Positions 9,845 through 19,779 of a DNA stretch of 64,000 nucleotides are shown here, one piece after another. The position numbers were made by a program, and so were the translations under genes. The notes beneath the pieces are model-generated. The model was not told the DNA's origin, did no database searches, and saw only the letters and a program-made list of their open reading frames with translations. The stretch's first letter is position 1, and the number at the start of each line of letters is the position of its first letter. Origin of the DNA: Ichthyophis bannanicus (Eukaryota; Chordata; Amphibia; Gymnophiona; Ichthyophiidae); assembly GCA_033557465.1 (NCBI GenBank), contig CM066031.1, forward strand, positions 1,232,227,312-1,232,291,311, written 5' to 3'.

Positions 9845-11615
9845 TGGGTATTTTAAGAAAAACAGTGCTCCCAAGTATTGAACCCCCGGGCGCAAGAGAA
9901 GAAACTCACTTCGCCTTTGTTGGGTATCTCGGGCAAGATCTGGAAAAATACGAACTAATAAGCCTTAAACTGGAGATTCTATTTCTTAAAGAAAAGCTTC
10001 ATCAGCCATTTTTTTTATCAGAAATTAAAGCAAGAGTAACCAACAATGTAGCGGGGGTCACGGTATCTTCTCTTGATTGTTCCAAGATAGCTGAAATATC
10101 CAACACATCAACTTGCTCCAGCTCTGGAGCACTCAAACCACAGCAAAAGATGACTTCTTAGCAGTGGGGAGATAATAAACTTTCACTATTGGAGGGTGGG
10201 ATTTAGGTGGTATACCCAAAACTTCAAAGAGATATTTCTGCAATATATCTCTTGGAGACATGAAAGGAGTCATTCTGAGCCACAAATAGCGGGGATGGAC
10301 GTCCCTCCTTCCCTGCATGTTGTACGGGGAACTTAGACGGGGGCAGGAAAGGAATGGATCAGGGGTGGTGTTAGGGCGGGCAATGGGTGGTCGTCGGCCC
10401 CGAACGTACAGGGCCAATGCTAATGTCGGCCCTGTACGTCCATGACCGACGACTTGAATGAGGAACTTATTCCACATCGAAGGTTGAATAAGTTCCCTTG
10501 TTGCTGGGAGATGGCGGGCCCGGGGTGTGACAGGGGCAGGGGGGCCTGAGGACATTCCCTGCAGCCTGACCCTGGCCTTAGGAGGCCAGATTGGGGGTCG
10601 GGCTGCGGGAAAAGCATTACAGGAGCTAGCAGCCGGGGATCGCAGCTTTACAATGGAGACGAGGTGCCATGGCAACCAGACAGCATGGTGCCGCGGCTCC
10701 ATTGTAAAGCCCATACTCAGTTAGTTGGGCAAGGCCTGTTAGTACAGGCCTGCTCATGATTCTGATCCCGCGGGTCTAGACATGCCCTGCGGGATCAGAA
10801 TCGCAACTCCCTCTGTGTGTCTGGATCCGGCTGGGCGAACAGAGGGCTTGTATGTCTGGGATAAAATCGGGCCCTAATTATTCTCTGGGAAAGTTTACAA
10901 ATTGCAAGTTAGGTGCTCTCACAGAGTTCTCCAGTATCTCCAACTTAACCTTAGTTACAGATGATTCTTTCATAAGATCCTTGGAGCAAATTTCAAAAGA
11001 AGTTTGTAGAAACAGTACCTTAACTGCATTACCTTTAATAGCCAGGGAATTAACATGAACTTTCTGATTCAATGAAGAAACCTTAGGTATCAAAGCAGCC
11101 CCCAGTTGCATGATTGCTGTCCAAACTGATTCCAGTGTAAAGATTTCTGGTCACTGCAATGTGAAGGTGGTTGGGAGAGACTCCTCTGCCGACACGACGA
11201 GACCTTCCATTCCACGAGGCACTCAAAATTGAGCCCGCAAGGCAACTGAAACTGCTGCCAGATCCCCTGCTGCCAAACCAGTGAGAGAGGTAATGCCAAG
11301 CTGACTTGGAAGGGCTACCAAGCCCCCAATAGGAGACCCCAAACTGGACCCTTAGCAACCGTTGGGAACTTCCTCTCTTAAGCTGTTCCTCCACTGCTGC
11401 ACCTCAGAGGAATCCGGCAGACACGCTCCCTTCACTGGATGCCAAAAATTTGGGGAGGCAGAGTAGCTGCTCGAAGTGCATGCCAAACTACCTGACTCCA
11501 ATGCCATAGCCGAGCTATACTCCCCAGAATCTACCAGTTGCTGAGCCGGATGCAAGACAAATACATCTAGTGGACCAACTACTGAAGGTAATGGCATGGA
11601 GGCCAAGGGGGCCAT
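9845..11615 (-). pseudogene. L1-type ORF1 relic (half-L1 copy 2)
   Basis: The minus-strand frames in order start with a Ser/Ala-rich N-terminus (11615-11352). A coiled-coil-like stretch ending KLEILENSVRAPNLQFVNFP (11111-10878) follows, matching the K-L-E-x-L-E-N-x-x-R-x-x-N-L-R-x-x-N-F-P entry to the ORF1 RRM domain. After element B come M-S-P-R-D-I-L-Q-K-Y-L-F-E-V-L-G-I-P (10270-10210) and RIFPDLARDTQQRRSEFLLL (near 9940), the C-terminal RNA-binding domain. It is interrupted by frameshifts and the insertion. The product, when intact, would be a trimeric nucleic-acid chaperone acting on element RNA. Confidence 0.75.
10285..10875. mobile_element. Unclassified GC-rich TIR-like element, copy B
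   Basis: Homologous to copy A at 7045-7512 but about 120 bp longer in the middle (a GC-rich block near 10480-10620). The right end reads GGGATAAAATCGGGCCCTAA; its complement resembles the left end of copy A. A 15-base segment AATAGCGGGGATGGA near the left end is in inverted orientation relative to copy A. A pair of arms around GGCTTTACAATGGAG and CTCCATTGTAAAGCC (10648-10711) can fold on itself. It lies inside half-L1 copy 2 ORF1. No protein is encoded. Confidence 0.55.
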
Positions 11616-11723
11616 AGAGGGAGCAGAGACTCCCTATACTTTCTGCTTCTTCCCCATACACAGAACACTCCACTCATGCACGTCCTGCAAACACCATCTT
11701 CAATCCCTCCACTCATTCCTTCT

Positions 11724-13490
11724 AATCGTCAGAATTCTTGTCCAAGTTTGATGATGGAGACAGATTCTGGACATTTACTCTCATATTTCAGCACTTTTTG
11801 TGTATTTGGATCTGAGGATGCAGTTAAGTATGCCTAGAGGCCTATGATAGTAGCTCTGTATGTGTAATCAGTCTCTATGAGTCCTAGCCCTCCTTCTGCT
11901 CTAGGGATGTACAGTTTTGGCATACATTGATTCTTGTTAATCACTTCATGGGTATGGCAGAATTTTCACGTTCGCACATCCAGTTTTGCAAGATCTATAA
12001 GAGGCCAGTCCGCAACCCCAAAGCTGTATGAAAGGACAGGAATTTCCAGCTGATTGGTGACTTGTATCTTAATCCATGATGTTAAAGCACTTTTCAATAA
12101 TGATTTTAATCTCCTATAGTATTCTTTACTTATCTTTTCTCTCAATAATTTCTGCTTGAGTGTTGTTCCTTCTTCTACTCCAAGATACTTATATATGCCT
12201 TCCTGTTCAAGGTCCTTGATGTCTCAGCCTTCAACCAGGGAGATGTTTTCTGTTTTGCTCAATTTTCCTCTAGAAAAAAGTTGCCTTAGCACATTTGTCA
12301 AGGCCAAAGGTCATCCTGATGTCATCAGAAAAGCTTTTCACCACACAGAGTTGCTCTGCTAATTGTTGGTCACTGGAACTATAGAGCTTTAGATTGTCTA
12401 CAAATAATAAATGAGATGTTGTTTCTGGGTTATTACTTTATTTAGGATTCATGTTAATTCCATATCCCAAAGAGTTGATGAGAGTACTCATTGGATTAAG
12501 CACCACACAAAACAGAAGGGGCGAGAGGGAATCCCCTTGAAATATTCCTCGTTGGATCCTGATATTAGGAATGATGTACTGACCATCTTCATATTTCAAA
12601 AAGAGAGTGATTTGCCACATTGCCATGGTGAACTTAATGTACTCTATTAAACCAGGATTTATTTTATACATTTCAAGCAATTTATTATCCATAGGTGTGG
12701 GATGCTATCAAAAGCTTTCTTATAATCAGTCCCTGCTATACTGAGATTTCTGCTTTTCTTAGCGCTGGCCATTATGGACTTATTCAACATTAACTGGTCT
12801 TTGGTGCCATATGCCCCTCTCTTGTTGCCCTTTTGCTCTATTGCCATGATGTTATTGGAATTGATATGATCATATATTCTTTCTGCATCTACTGCAGTGA
12901 ACAGCTTTTAGATTGTCCTTAGACAAGTCATTGGAATATAATTGTTGGCAGTGTTATTTGGGTCTCCTTTTGGAAGGAGAAATGTTTTTCCTGCAGTAAG
13001 CCATTGTGGTGTTAAGTCTGGCTGCATAAACAATTGATTTTTGCAATTCACCAGAGCTGGGTGGAGTGATGTTAACTGTTTGAGCCAAGAGTTGGTTCCA
13101 TCTGGGTCAGAGCTTTTCCAGTTTGGGGCTCGTTTTAACCAGCTTTCCACTCTTTTGTTGTTACTGCAGACCATTCCATAGATGTGATGTTTGCTTTTTC
13201 TAAATGCTCCTGTATGCAGGGTAACCATTCCACTTCTTGATTGTGCTTTTAAGGGTCCTTGTATAGTTTTCTTGAGAAGCTTTTTGTTTCGGCTTTGGTT
13301 GGTGATGCTTTTAGTATCTTAATGCTATTTTCCAATTTCCTGTAAAGTTGTTTTAAGTTCTCTCTAAAAAGCTTATTTTGATATCGTTCATTTTGGTTTT
13401 CTTCATATCTTCGCAGTTTTTGCCCTCCCTGTGTATAGCACACTGTGTGTATTTTGTGCATGATAAACTTTCATGCACATGCCCCAGTAT
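11724..13490 (-). pseudogene. R4/Dong-like LINE, reverse transcriptase part
   Basis: Minus-strand frames give, in order: Q-K-L-R-R-Y (13430); S-W-L-K-R-A-P-N-W-K-S-x-D-P-D-G (13130); PQWLTAGKTFLLPKGDPNN (13000) with Y-I-P-M-T-C-L; E-Q-K-G-N-K-R-G-A-Y-G-T-K-D-Q-L (12840); D-Y-K-K-A-F-D-S-I-P-H (12730); and RGIFQGDSLSPLLFCVVLNP (12540). The active-site region reads S-H-L-L-F-V-D-N-L-K-L-Y near 12415, where an intact copy would have Y-M-D-D. K-L-Y-I-P-R-A-E-G-G-L-G-L lies near 11905. The mutated second Asp and several frameshifts make it inactive. It is 5'-truncated near 13490. Confidence 0.75.
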
Positions 13491-13614
13491 CACCTTTTAA
13501 AATTACCTCCATTGGGATAGGGATAGGAGGATGTGTGTTTCAATAAAAAGAGGCACCTAAATGTGCAACTGTATTTTATAAACTGCATGGAAGGAGGTCA
13601 CATAATCTGTAAAA

Positions 13615-13950
13615 CACACATATTTATTTATTTATTTATTTAACTATTTTGCTATATCTGGAAATCAAGGTGGGTTACATGGAACAAGAACTAAACATGT
13701 TTACATTGAACATTTAGTTGAATTACAGCAGAAACATGTTAACAGTTGAACTTATGTACAGCAAACTATGTACAGAAGAAGGGGTGGGGGTCGGGTGGGG
13801 GAGTGAAAGAATTGTGGGGGAGACATGTGAGAGTGTCCAATGGACTGTTGCAGGAAGAGCAATGATCAGAGGAGAACCGTGCTCAGGTATTAAAATGTTT
13901 CTTAAAAAGAAGCGTTTTGAGGTCTTTGTGAAAGTTTTTTTAGATCCTAT
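13615..13950 (-). mobile_element. L2-type 3' end
   Basis: An (ATTT)n tract at 13621-13645, followed by sequence whose complement reads GTAACCCACCTTGATTTCC and then AT-rich tail, matches the layout of L2 3' ends in this window (stem, GGTATAT-like, then AAAT repeats). The complement near 13890-13945 has a basic K/R-rich coding remnant with alternating Phe like the L2 ORF terminus. It is cut at 13950 by the TIR-bounded element. Confidence 0.5.
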
Positions 13951-14149
13951 GGGGCATGTTTACTAAACTCCGAAATTGTGCGGGTCCCCGTTAGTGTGCG
14001 TGTGCCATATAAGGAGTGGGCGGTTCAGGTAGAAAATAGCAAAAAAACGGGAGTAAGCGACCGGACCTGTGCGCGTCGCGCTAATGTGCGGGGGTCGACA
14101 TTAGCGCGTGGGAAGGCAAAGTGGCGCGCTGCTGGGTATACAAAACAAC

Positions 14150-14218
14150 AGAGCCGTAGTACAACGGTGAAGACACTGACCAATGGTGCAGGGGCCATGG
14201 GCTCAATCCCCCATTGTG
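14150..14218 (+). repeat. tRNA-like module 1
   Basis: A-box TAGTACAACGG (14157-14167) matches TRGYNNARNGG fully. B-box GGCTCAATCCC (14200-14210) matches GGTTCRANYCC at 10 of 11 positions, with 32 bases between. No CCA or clear cloverleaf acceptor stem, so it is a tRNA-derived promoter module, not a working tRNA gene. It is homologous to module 2, and the similarity continues about 80 bp downstream. Confidence 0.6.
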
Positions 14219-14288
14219 TGCAACAAAAAAGGCCAGCTGAGGCAGCAACTGTAATGGGTAAAAGTGGTTTAGGAGGCAAATTAATTTT

Positions 14289-14460
14289 GAACGGCATAAG
14301 GCGGCGCACAGTTCTTTTTGGGCGGCATAAGGCGGCGCACTGTACATTTTGGGCGGCATAAGGCGGCGCACAGTTCTTTTTGGGCGGCATAAGGCGGCGC
14401 ACTGGTCCTCTTGGGCGGCAGAAGGCGGCGCGCTGATGGGCACAAGGCGGCACGCTGATG
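14289..14460. repeat. GC-rich tandem repeat, about 30-bp unit
   Basis: The core GGCGGCATAAGGCGGCGCAC recurs four or more times with TTTTTGG, TACATTTTGG or TCCTCTTGG linkers, then degrades (GGGCACAAGGCGGCACGC). It lies exactly between tRNA-like modules 1 and 2. Overlapping Ala/Arg/Pro-rich frames here are by-products of the repeat. Confidence 0.85.
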
Positions 14461-14474
14461 CACAAGCACAGGAA

Positions 14475-14545
14475 CAGAGCCACAGCACAATGGTTAAAAC
14501 ACTGACCAATGGTGCAGGGATCAGGGGTTCAGTTCCTCACAATGC
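14475..14545 (+). repeat. tRNA-like module 2
   Basis: A-box CAGCACAATGG (14483-14493) and B-box GGTTCAGTTCC (14526-14536), each 10 of 11 to consensus. CACTGACCAATGGTGCAGGG between them is identical to module 1, and the downstream GGCTGAGGCAG word is also shared, so modules 1 and 2 are duplicates flanking the tandem repeat. Confidence 0.55.
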
Positions 14546-14927
14546 CCAATGAACAAGGCTGGCTGAGGCAGTATGTATTATGGTGAGGAGTGCTGTAGGA
14601 GGCTTTTTAATTTTATTTTGCTATCACTACTAGCAAACGCACTCACACAGCGTGTACACATACAGTGGCCCATAAGGCACATGTCACAGTGCACTGTCCG
14701 CCAAGGCACCCTAGAATGTCCCCTATACGGCACCATATATGTTGCGACACATGATAATGTACAGTGCACCTTATATGGATGACAACCATAAGGTGGCCTA
14801 TAGGGCGCCCTATAAAGCACCCTCAGAGGCACCTAATGGGTATAATAAGCTGAGGGTGGTTTTGTCGGCATTGACATATGTACAGTAAATAAAAATAAAG
14901 CTGTGGACAGCCCTATCAAAGAACCCC

Positions 14928-14992
14928 ACTGTGGGCTTGAACCCATGACCTCTGGCTGCACAGGCAGTGATGTAACCATTGGACTACAGCTC
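14928..14992 (-). repeat. tRNA-like module 3
   Basis: On the minus strand the A-box TAGTCCAATGG (14986-14976) and B-box GGTTCAAGCCC (14943-14933) both match consensus completely, 32 bases apart. Shared words AGAGC-GTAGT-CAA-GGT and GTCATGGG link it to module 1 in opposite orientation. This is the best preserved of the five. Confidence 0.65.
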
Positions 14993-16907
14993 TATAGCTG
15001 TCAGCAAGCCCCTGGCTGGCTGCAGAGAGCCGGCATATCACCTCACAGACAGTCTGCTGTTGTAAACAGGATAGGGTTAGGCCACCCGCACCCATGATGC
15101 ACTGCACATGCAAATCAGCTGTCCACAGATGCACACAAGATGGGGAATGCACCCCCACAGCTCTCGGCCTGGTAGGGGGATGTGGCCGTGTGCACCCACA
15201 CAGCACCTCGGCCTGGTAGGGTGTACTGAGCGGGTGTTTTACTGACTGGCACATAGTAGCTACACACCGTTACACTGTGCGGGTACTGCGCTCACCCTGA
15301 GGGTGCAATGAGGCACCCAGGACCAGGTCCACAACACCCTCCATGGCTGAATAAGGCCATGCCAGAGCTCCAAAGCACTGTTACTCTGTGAGAGAGGTTG
15401 TTTCTGCAGAAACACCTTGAATATCTCTGTCTGTCTGAGTCAGGGGAACCCCCTATGGCCACCTAGGTGGGCTATGTACCACCATTCCTTCCACCTCCCC
15501 CCCCCCCCCCCCCGGGTGGAATGGCACACTACCCCCCTGCAATGGTGGCAGTAGTGTGGACCATCAACCCAAGTCCTGCCATGGAACAGACACCCTACAG
15601 GGCAGTCTAAAGCAGCTCTTTACTCACCCATAACACAATGTCTGACAGACATTAGGCCTGGATATGCTAAGTTGCACCCCACCACTATCTGCTATTCTCC
15701 TGCAGCAAGCCATCAGCCACAGACCAGCTAGAAACAGTCTGCTAGTTAGTCCTGGTGGAAATGCATGCACCCATAACTGGGATGGCAGTGCACACCAGCA
15801 GATAAGTCAGTGTCTGGGCCCCAAACAGAAACCCATATATATCACATGGGAGAAATGCTATATAGCACTATGGGGGTGCCTAGCCATGCTGTCGTCACTA
15901 CACAGTCAGGGTGGAGTGAAATCCCAGAGGCACATACAGAGGTCACCCTGTCTGTGTAGGTGGTGGCCGGCCACTACAATGTCCCAGCCAGTGCCCTATG
16001 TCCTGTGCAGATGCATCCTGGCCAGCCCACCCTGTCTGAGCTATACCCATGGTACCTTGCTGCTCATTATGCACATTGGCAGGCCAATACTGGCAATAGT
16101 GCTGGCAGTGCGGGCTGTGGAAGGTGTTTGCAGCCAACACACACTGTATAGACAGACACACACTCCCACACGTATGCCAGCATTGTGCTACTATAGAGGA
16201 GTTTAGCAGCATTGCCCACCACACCAGTCCTGGGCACAGTACAGGCATGGATATGGTATGCAATACTGTTGGGGGACACTCCCCAGGGTGGTTAACACTG
16301 TCAGAGACCAGACCTGAAGCACCCACAGCAGACAGCAGATAGATTGTTATGATGGAGCTCAAAGAGCAGAATGTGCGTAACGTAGGTATATCTATCTGCC
16401 AGTACTCATAGCACACGTTTGAGAGCTGTGTACCGTTTACCCAGGTGTAGGGTGACATTGCTGAGGTATGCAGGTGCTAGTATTGGGAGGTGCACGCAGG
16501 GCCCAATGTCCTGCCTCTCCAGGAGGCATTGGCCAATGGGGCCTGTGGGTGTGGGTGTGTCTGCCCCTGTTGGCTGCTGCTTTACGGCAGAGGTTCACAA
16601 ATCCAGTCCAGGTTTGCCACACACTGTTCGGGTTTTCCTGCTGTCCCTCATGGATATGCATGAGCTACATCTACATGCCATGGGGGTGGTGCATAGATAT
16701 ACAGCACAGGCATTTGTATGAGTGGCAGCATGGAACCTGAATAGTGTGTGTTCCTACAGGACTGCATCTGTGAGACTCTGCTCTAGGTAATGCCCCTGGT
16801 CATGGTGTCTGTGCTCCGTGGGGTAAAAGGAAGGCGTATGACCACAGCAATAAAGGATTGTCCTTACTATCATGGTTTAGTTGTGGGAAAAATATGTGGA
16901 CATGAGT

Positions 16908-16975
16908 GGCAGGGCTTTGAACCTGTGACCTTCTGTTCTAGCACACACTGTCTGTGTGCACTGCACCACCATGTT
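16908..16975 (-). repeat. tRNA-like module 4
   Basis: Minus-strand A-box TGGTGCAGTGC (16968-16958) and B-box GGTTCAAAGCC (16923-16913), each 10 of 11. It lies in the first half of a direct duplication whose second half holds module 5. Confidence 0.5.
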
Positions 16976-17361
16976 GCCACACATGTGCTATATTCCCTGG
17001 GAGATCCATGACTGTACATCCGACAGGGCCTATCTGTTGCAGTGGACGGTGCCAGCCTGCACATGGCTAGGCCACTGTCTTCTGTGGCTAGCAGCCACTG
17101 CCCCCTCCACCACCTGTACCCTTCCGCCAACATGCTGGCATGGCCTTATCTTGGAAAAGCATATGACCTGATTGACATGTGGCACTCCAGGACTGCATTT
17201 GGGGGACTCGGCCGTCGGTAATGCCCATTGTTATGGTGTGTGTGCGGTGTTGGGTACAAAATGGGTGTGTGAACCATGCTTATGTGCTCTCCAATAAAGG
17301 GGTGTCTTTACTATCTCTGTTTAGTGGTGGGTAAAATATGGGGACTGGGTTGACAGGAGCC

Positions 17362-17432
17362 CCAGCTGAGATTTGAACCTGTATCCCTCTGGTCCTAGGG
17401 GTACTGGCTTTGTCCGCTGCACCACACTGTGG
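17362..17432 (-). repeat. tRNA-like module 5
   Basis: Minus-strand A-box TGGTGCAGCGG (17424-17414) is a full match and B-box GGTTCAAATCT (17379-17369) matches 10 of 11. Downstream on its sense strand is the same pattern as module 4: TTTTACCCAC, then AGTAAAGAC, then CTTTATTGG. Confidence 0.55.
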
Positions 17433-17585
17433 CCACAGAGACAGTCCTGTCCCTGGGGATGGAAAACCTGGCCGGCGGAATCCTAAACCCTGCTCTGCAC
17501 ATTTGTACTGTGGGCTCATTCACCTTGTCTGGGGGCAAACGTGAAAATACACCCCGCAAATGACCGTGAAAAGAGGGGGAAAAAT

Positions 17586-17781
17586 ATAACCAAGCTGGGC
17601 AACAGTGGTATTAATGGGCGACCATAGAAAACACTCCCAGAACAGCTCCCAAAAAGGAAATGATTTTTGGAAGGGTCTCCGCTCCGTAGACCCTTTCAGA
17701 AATCATTTCTTTTTTGGGGGGCTTTCCTGTGAGTGTTTTTTCTTGTTTCCCATTAATATCACTGTTTCCCAGCTGGGTTAT
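17586..17781. repeat. Long hairpin, 93-bp arms with 9-base loop
   Basis: Arm 17586-17678 starts ATAACCAAGCTGGGCAACAG. The complement of arm 17688-17781 starts ATAACCCAGCTGGGAAACAG and stays aligned with small changes through GAAATGATTT and AAGGGTCT. The loop is CCGCTCCGT (17679-17687). Confidence 0.85.
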
Positions 17782-17930
17782 AAGTTTTTAGAATTTTGTT
17801 GTGGTCTTTTTCAATTTATATTTGCTATTTTGTTCTGTGCACATGTATCACACTGCTCACGTTTTGCAGGTTTCCCCGGTTTTGCTGTACATTGCTGACG
17901 GAAATGGTTTCTCTTCCCTTTAAATGCCCT

Positions 17931-17957
17931 CTACCGCGAGTGTTTCACTCGCGGTAG
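17931..17957. repeat. Perfect 12-bp hairpin
   Basis: CTACCGCGAGTG, a TTT loop, then CACTCGCGGTAG (17931-17942 and 17946-17957). There are no coding neighbours and no U-tract, so a terminator role is not suggested. It may be the scar or end of a nested element in the TIR-bounded block. Confidence 0.8.
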
Positions 17958-18249
17958 TTTTTACATGGAAATTCGGCCCCGATAATGTGCGGGGAGCCTC
18001 TCCCCTCCCCTTCCCCGCCCATTAACCCCATCTCTCCGCCCCTCAGGAGCCTTCCTCCGCCCTCCGTTAGCCTTTCCACGCCTCTATCGGACATTTGTGG
18101 GCCCGTACTTGTGCGGGGCCCGTTAGTGTGCCGCGCACCTGTGCGGTGGTGACACGCACGTGTGCGGGGCGCTTGAGAGCACTTAAGTACCGCTTTTAGT
18201 GCGCTATTGTGCGGATGCGCAAATGTGCGGTTTTTAGTAAACATGCTCC

Positions 18250-19264
18250 TATGTTTCCCTGCCCACATATTTCTGCCCACTGAAGTATGCACCTACTGTT
18301 CAAAAGTAAGCCTGAGCACGCACATATGTGCATGTGCCCTTTTAAATGTCATGCACTGATGTTGCAGGTGCATGACTATTAGCAAAATGACTTGATGGCT
18401 TGCAAGCCAAACTGAGATGAGAGGTATACCCTTGAAGGATAGCAACAGTGCCTCTTTCCCACCACCAGACAGGGGAGGGACCAGGCAGCAAAGTCCTGGG
18501 CATGGGCACGCCTACGCCCACTTACTTTCCACCTGGTAGAAACTTTAGCCTTCCAAGCAAAGGCAACCCCTTCTCTTACCTTCCTTCTCACCTGCATTCC
18601 TCCTGTATCTGCCACCTCCCTCTCTGCTTTCCTTGAGCACATTTTACTCTTCTCCCTTATCTCATCCCCATTAATTGTACTAAGTGATTTTAAAAAACAG
18701 TTTGATTGTCCTTCTTTGAAAAAAGAGAAAAGATTTCTACTTGCTCTTAATGACCTACAACATGCACCTTTAACCAGCTATGTGAGGATCTGACAGGATG
18801 CAGGGAAAGAGTGCTGAGGATACAGAGGTTTTCTCGGTGACCTCCTACTGCCTAAGGGTTCATATAACACTTGGCCAGGGTTCACACAAGCCACCCATGC
18901 TACCAAGGAATCAAGTACATGCAATCTAGATGGTACAGGGGCCCTATACTGGTATGAAAGATTCTTCTTGAACTTATCTCTTTTCTCCCCCTTGGTTTAT
19001 AAACAGAAGATCTGAAGAAGCTGCCTCACTAACTTCAGTTGCACAGAGCAGGAGGTGGAGGATGACATGGAGTGGCAGAAAGATCAGTATACCCACCACA
19101 GCCCACTCATGTGCATTACCCTCTCAGCATATCTTAGGGCACTGTTATATGCACTACCTTGAAAGTCAGTACTATTCCTATGTCTTGAGCCTTTACTGCA
19201 TATTAAGATCATGTTTGCTTTAATGTCTCTCTCAGCACAGATAGCACAGGGCTGGCACAACAAA
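18250..19264. other. No recognisable feature
   Basis: Moderately AT-rich DNA between the TIR element and the DIRS element. It has short open frames only, no RT, transposase or exon-like pattern, and no TIRs that I could match. Confidence 0.6.
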
Positions 19265-19303
19265 GGTGACATTTTACTTACCAGATAATGTCCTTTCCTT
19301 GAG

Positions 19304-19447
19304 GCCTGCTAAACCAGTCCAGACAAGTGGGTTGTGTTCCTCTACCAGCAGATTGGTGGAGACAAAGAACCAATGAAATGCCCAGGTTTCAATGACATCA
19401 CTCCCATGCCTCTATCCGCCTCAGCCACCACAGGTCTCTTCAGTATT
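19304..19447. repeat. DIRS left inverted terminal repeat
   Basis: CCTGCTAAACCAGTCC through CTCTTCAGTATT matches the complement of 24908-25050 over about 144 bp with scattered changes. On the minus strand the outer edge contains CTGGTAAGTAAAA, a strong splice-donor-like string. Confidence 0.88.
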
Positions 19448-19671
19448 CATCCCAAAGCATATGAAAGAACATGGCAAGCCTCACACAACCTCAACATGGG
19501 CAACAATGAGTAATCAAACAGTAGAGACTGTGTACAGAAAAACATAAACAGAAGGCTGTCCGTAGAAGATGGACCTACAGAGTCAAGTATATATATCATA
19601 GCGGATCCAAGGGTACCGCTGCAGAAGAACAGAGCAAACACAGTTCCAGGGGGTAGGCCCTGGATTGGTCT

Positions 19672-19738
19672 AAGAGGTAAGTAAAATTTCACCTTCCATA
19701 TTATCCTGCTAGACCAGTCCAAACATGTGAGGTGTACC
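19672..19738. repeat. DIRS internal complementary region
   Basis: AGGTAAGTAAAATTTCACC (19675-19693) is the complement of the left outer edge (19265-19285). It is joined directly to ATCCTGCTAGACCAGTCC, the complement of the right outer edge (25030-25053). In DIRS replication this region is thought to template circle closure. Confidence 0.8.
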
Positions 19739-19779
19739 AAATCTATGCCTCCACTGGGCGGGAAGAAGACACAGCAGCT

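Larger units (their letters stand above)
9479..11709 (-). mobile_element. ORF1-only (half) L1 element, copy 2
   Basis: Bounded by near-identical direct repeats CACTCTTCCTTCT (9466-9478) and CACTCATTCCTTCT (11710-11723), and inserted in the R4-like LINE. Sense is minus: a degenerate CCATCTTCAATCCCT 5' end near 11694-11709, an ORF1 relic from 11615 to about 9845, then 365 bp of 3'UTR and an A-rich tail at 9479. No endonuclease or RT is present. Its 3'UTR is alignable to copy 1 (for example AACAGAAGACATGGGCTGAT near 9731). About 590 bp of GC-rich element B is inserted in ORF1; without it the copy is about 1.65 kb. Confidence 0.74.
16758..17440. repeat. Direct duplication of a segment of about 250 bp
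   Basis: AGGACTGCAT-TG-G-GACTC-G and GGTAATGCCC-TGGT-ATGGTGT open both copies (16758 and 17188). Both then carry CAATAAAGG-TGTC-TTACTATC, TTTAGT-GTGGG-AAA-ATATG and a minus-strand tRNA-like module. Copies diverge by many substitutions and small indels, so the duplication is old. Confidence 0.65.
13951..18249. mobile_element. Large TIR-bounded element with tRNA-like modules
   Basis: Ends are inverted: left GGGGCATGTTTACTAAA, right the complement of GGAGCATGTTTACTAAA. A CCTATG direct repeat lies at both edges. No transposase is seen in any frame, so it is non-autonomous or a nest of elements. Subterminal DNA is rich in GTGCGG and GCGCG words. Inside are short GC-rich tandem repeats, five tRNA-like modules (two plus, three minus), a direct duplication about 430 bp apart (16758 and 17188), a 93-bp-arm hairpin and a 12-bp perfect hairpin. 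The middle (15000-16750) shows nothing I recognise. Whether it moved as one 4.3-kb unit is inference from the termini. Confidence 0.55.

Noticed and set aside
14025..14510. Several 69-152-codon Ala/Arg/Cys/Pro frames
   Set aside because: They follow the GGCGGCATAAGGCGGCGCAC tandem array in all frames and reflect repeat composition, not coding.
14928..14992. A functional tRNA gene
   Set aside because: A and B boxes fit, but there is no convincing acceptor stem or anticodon arm, and related modules are duplicated within a mobile element.
15660..16740. Overlapping 100-180-codon frames as a captured gene
   Set aside because: Frames overlap on both strands with no splice signals or domain and lie in the non-coding middle of the TIR-bounded element.
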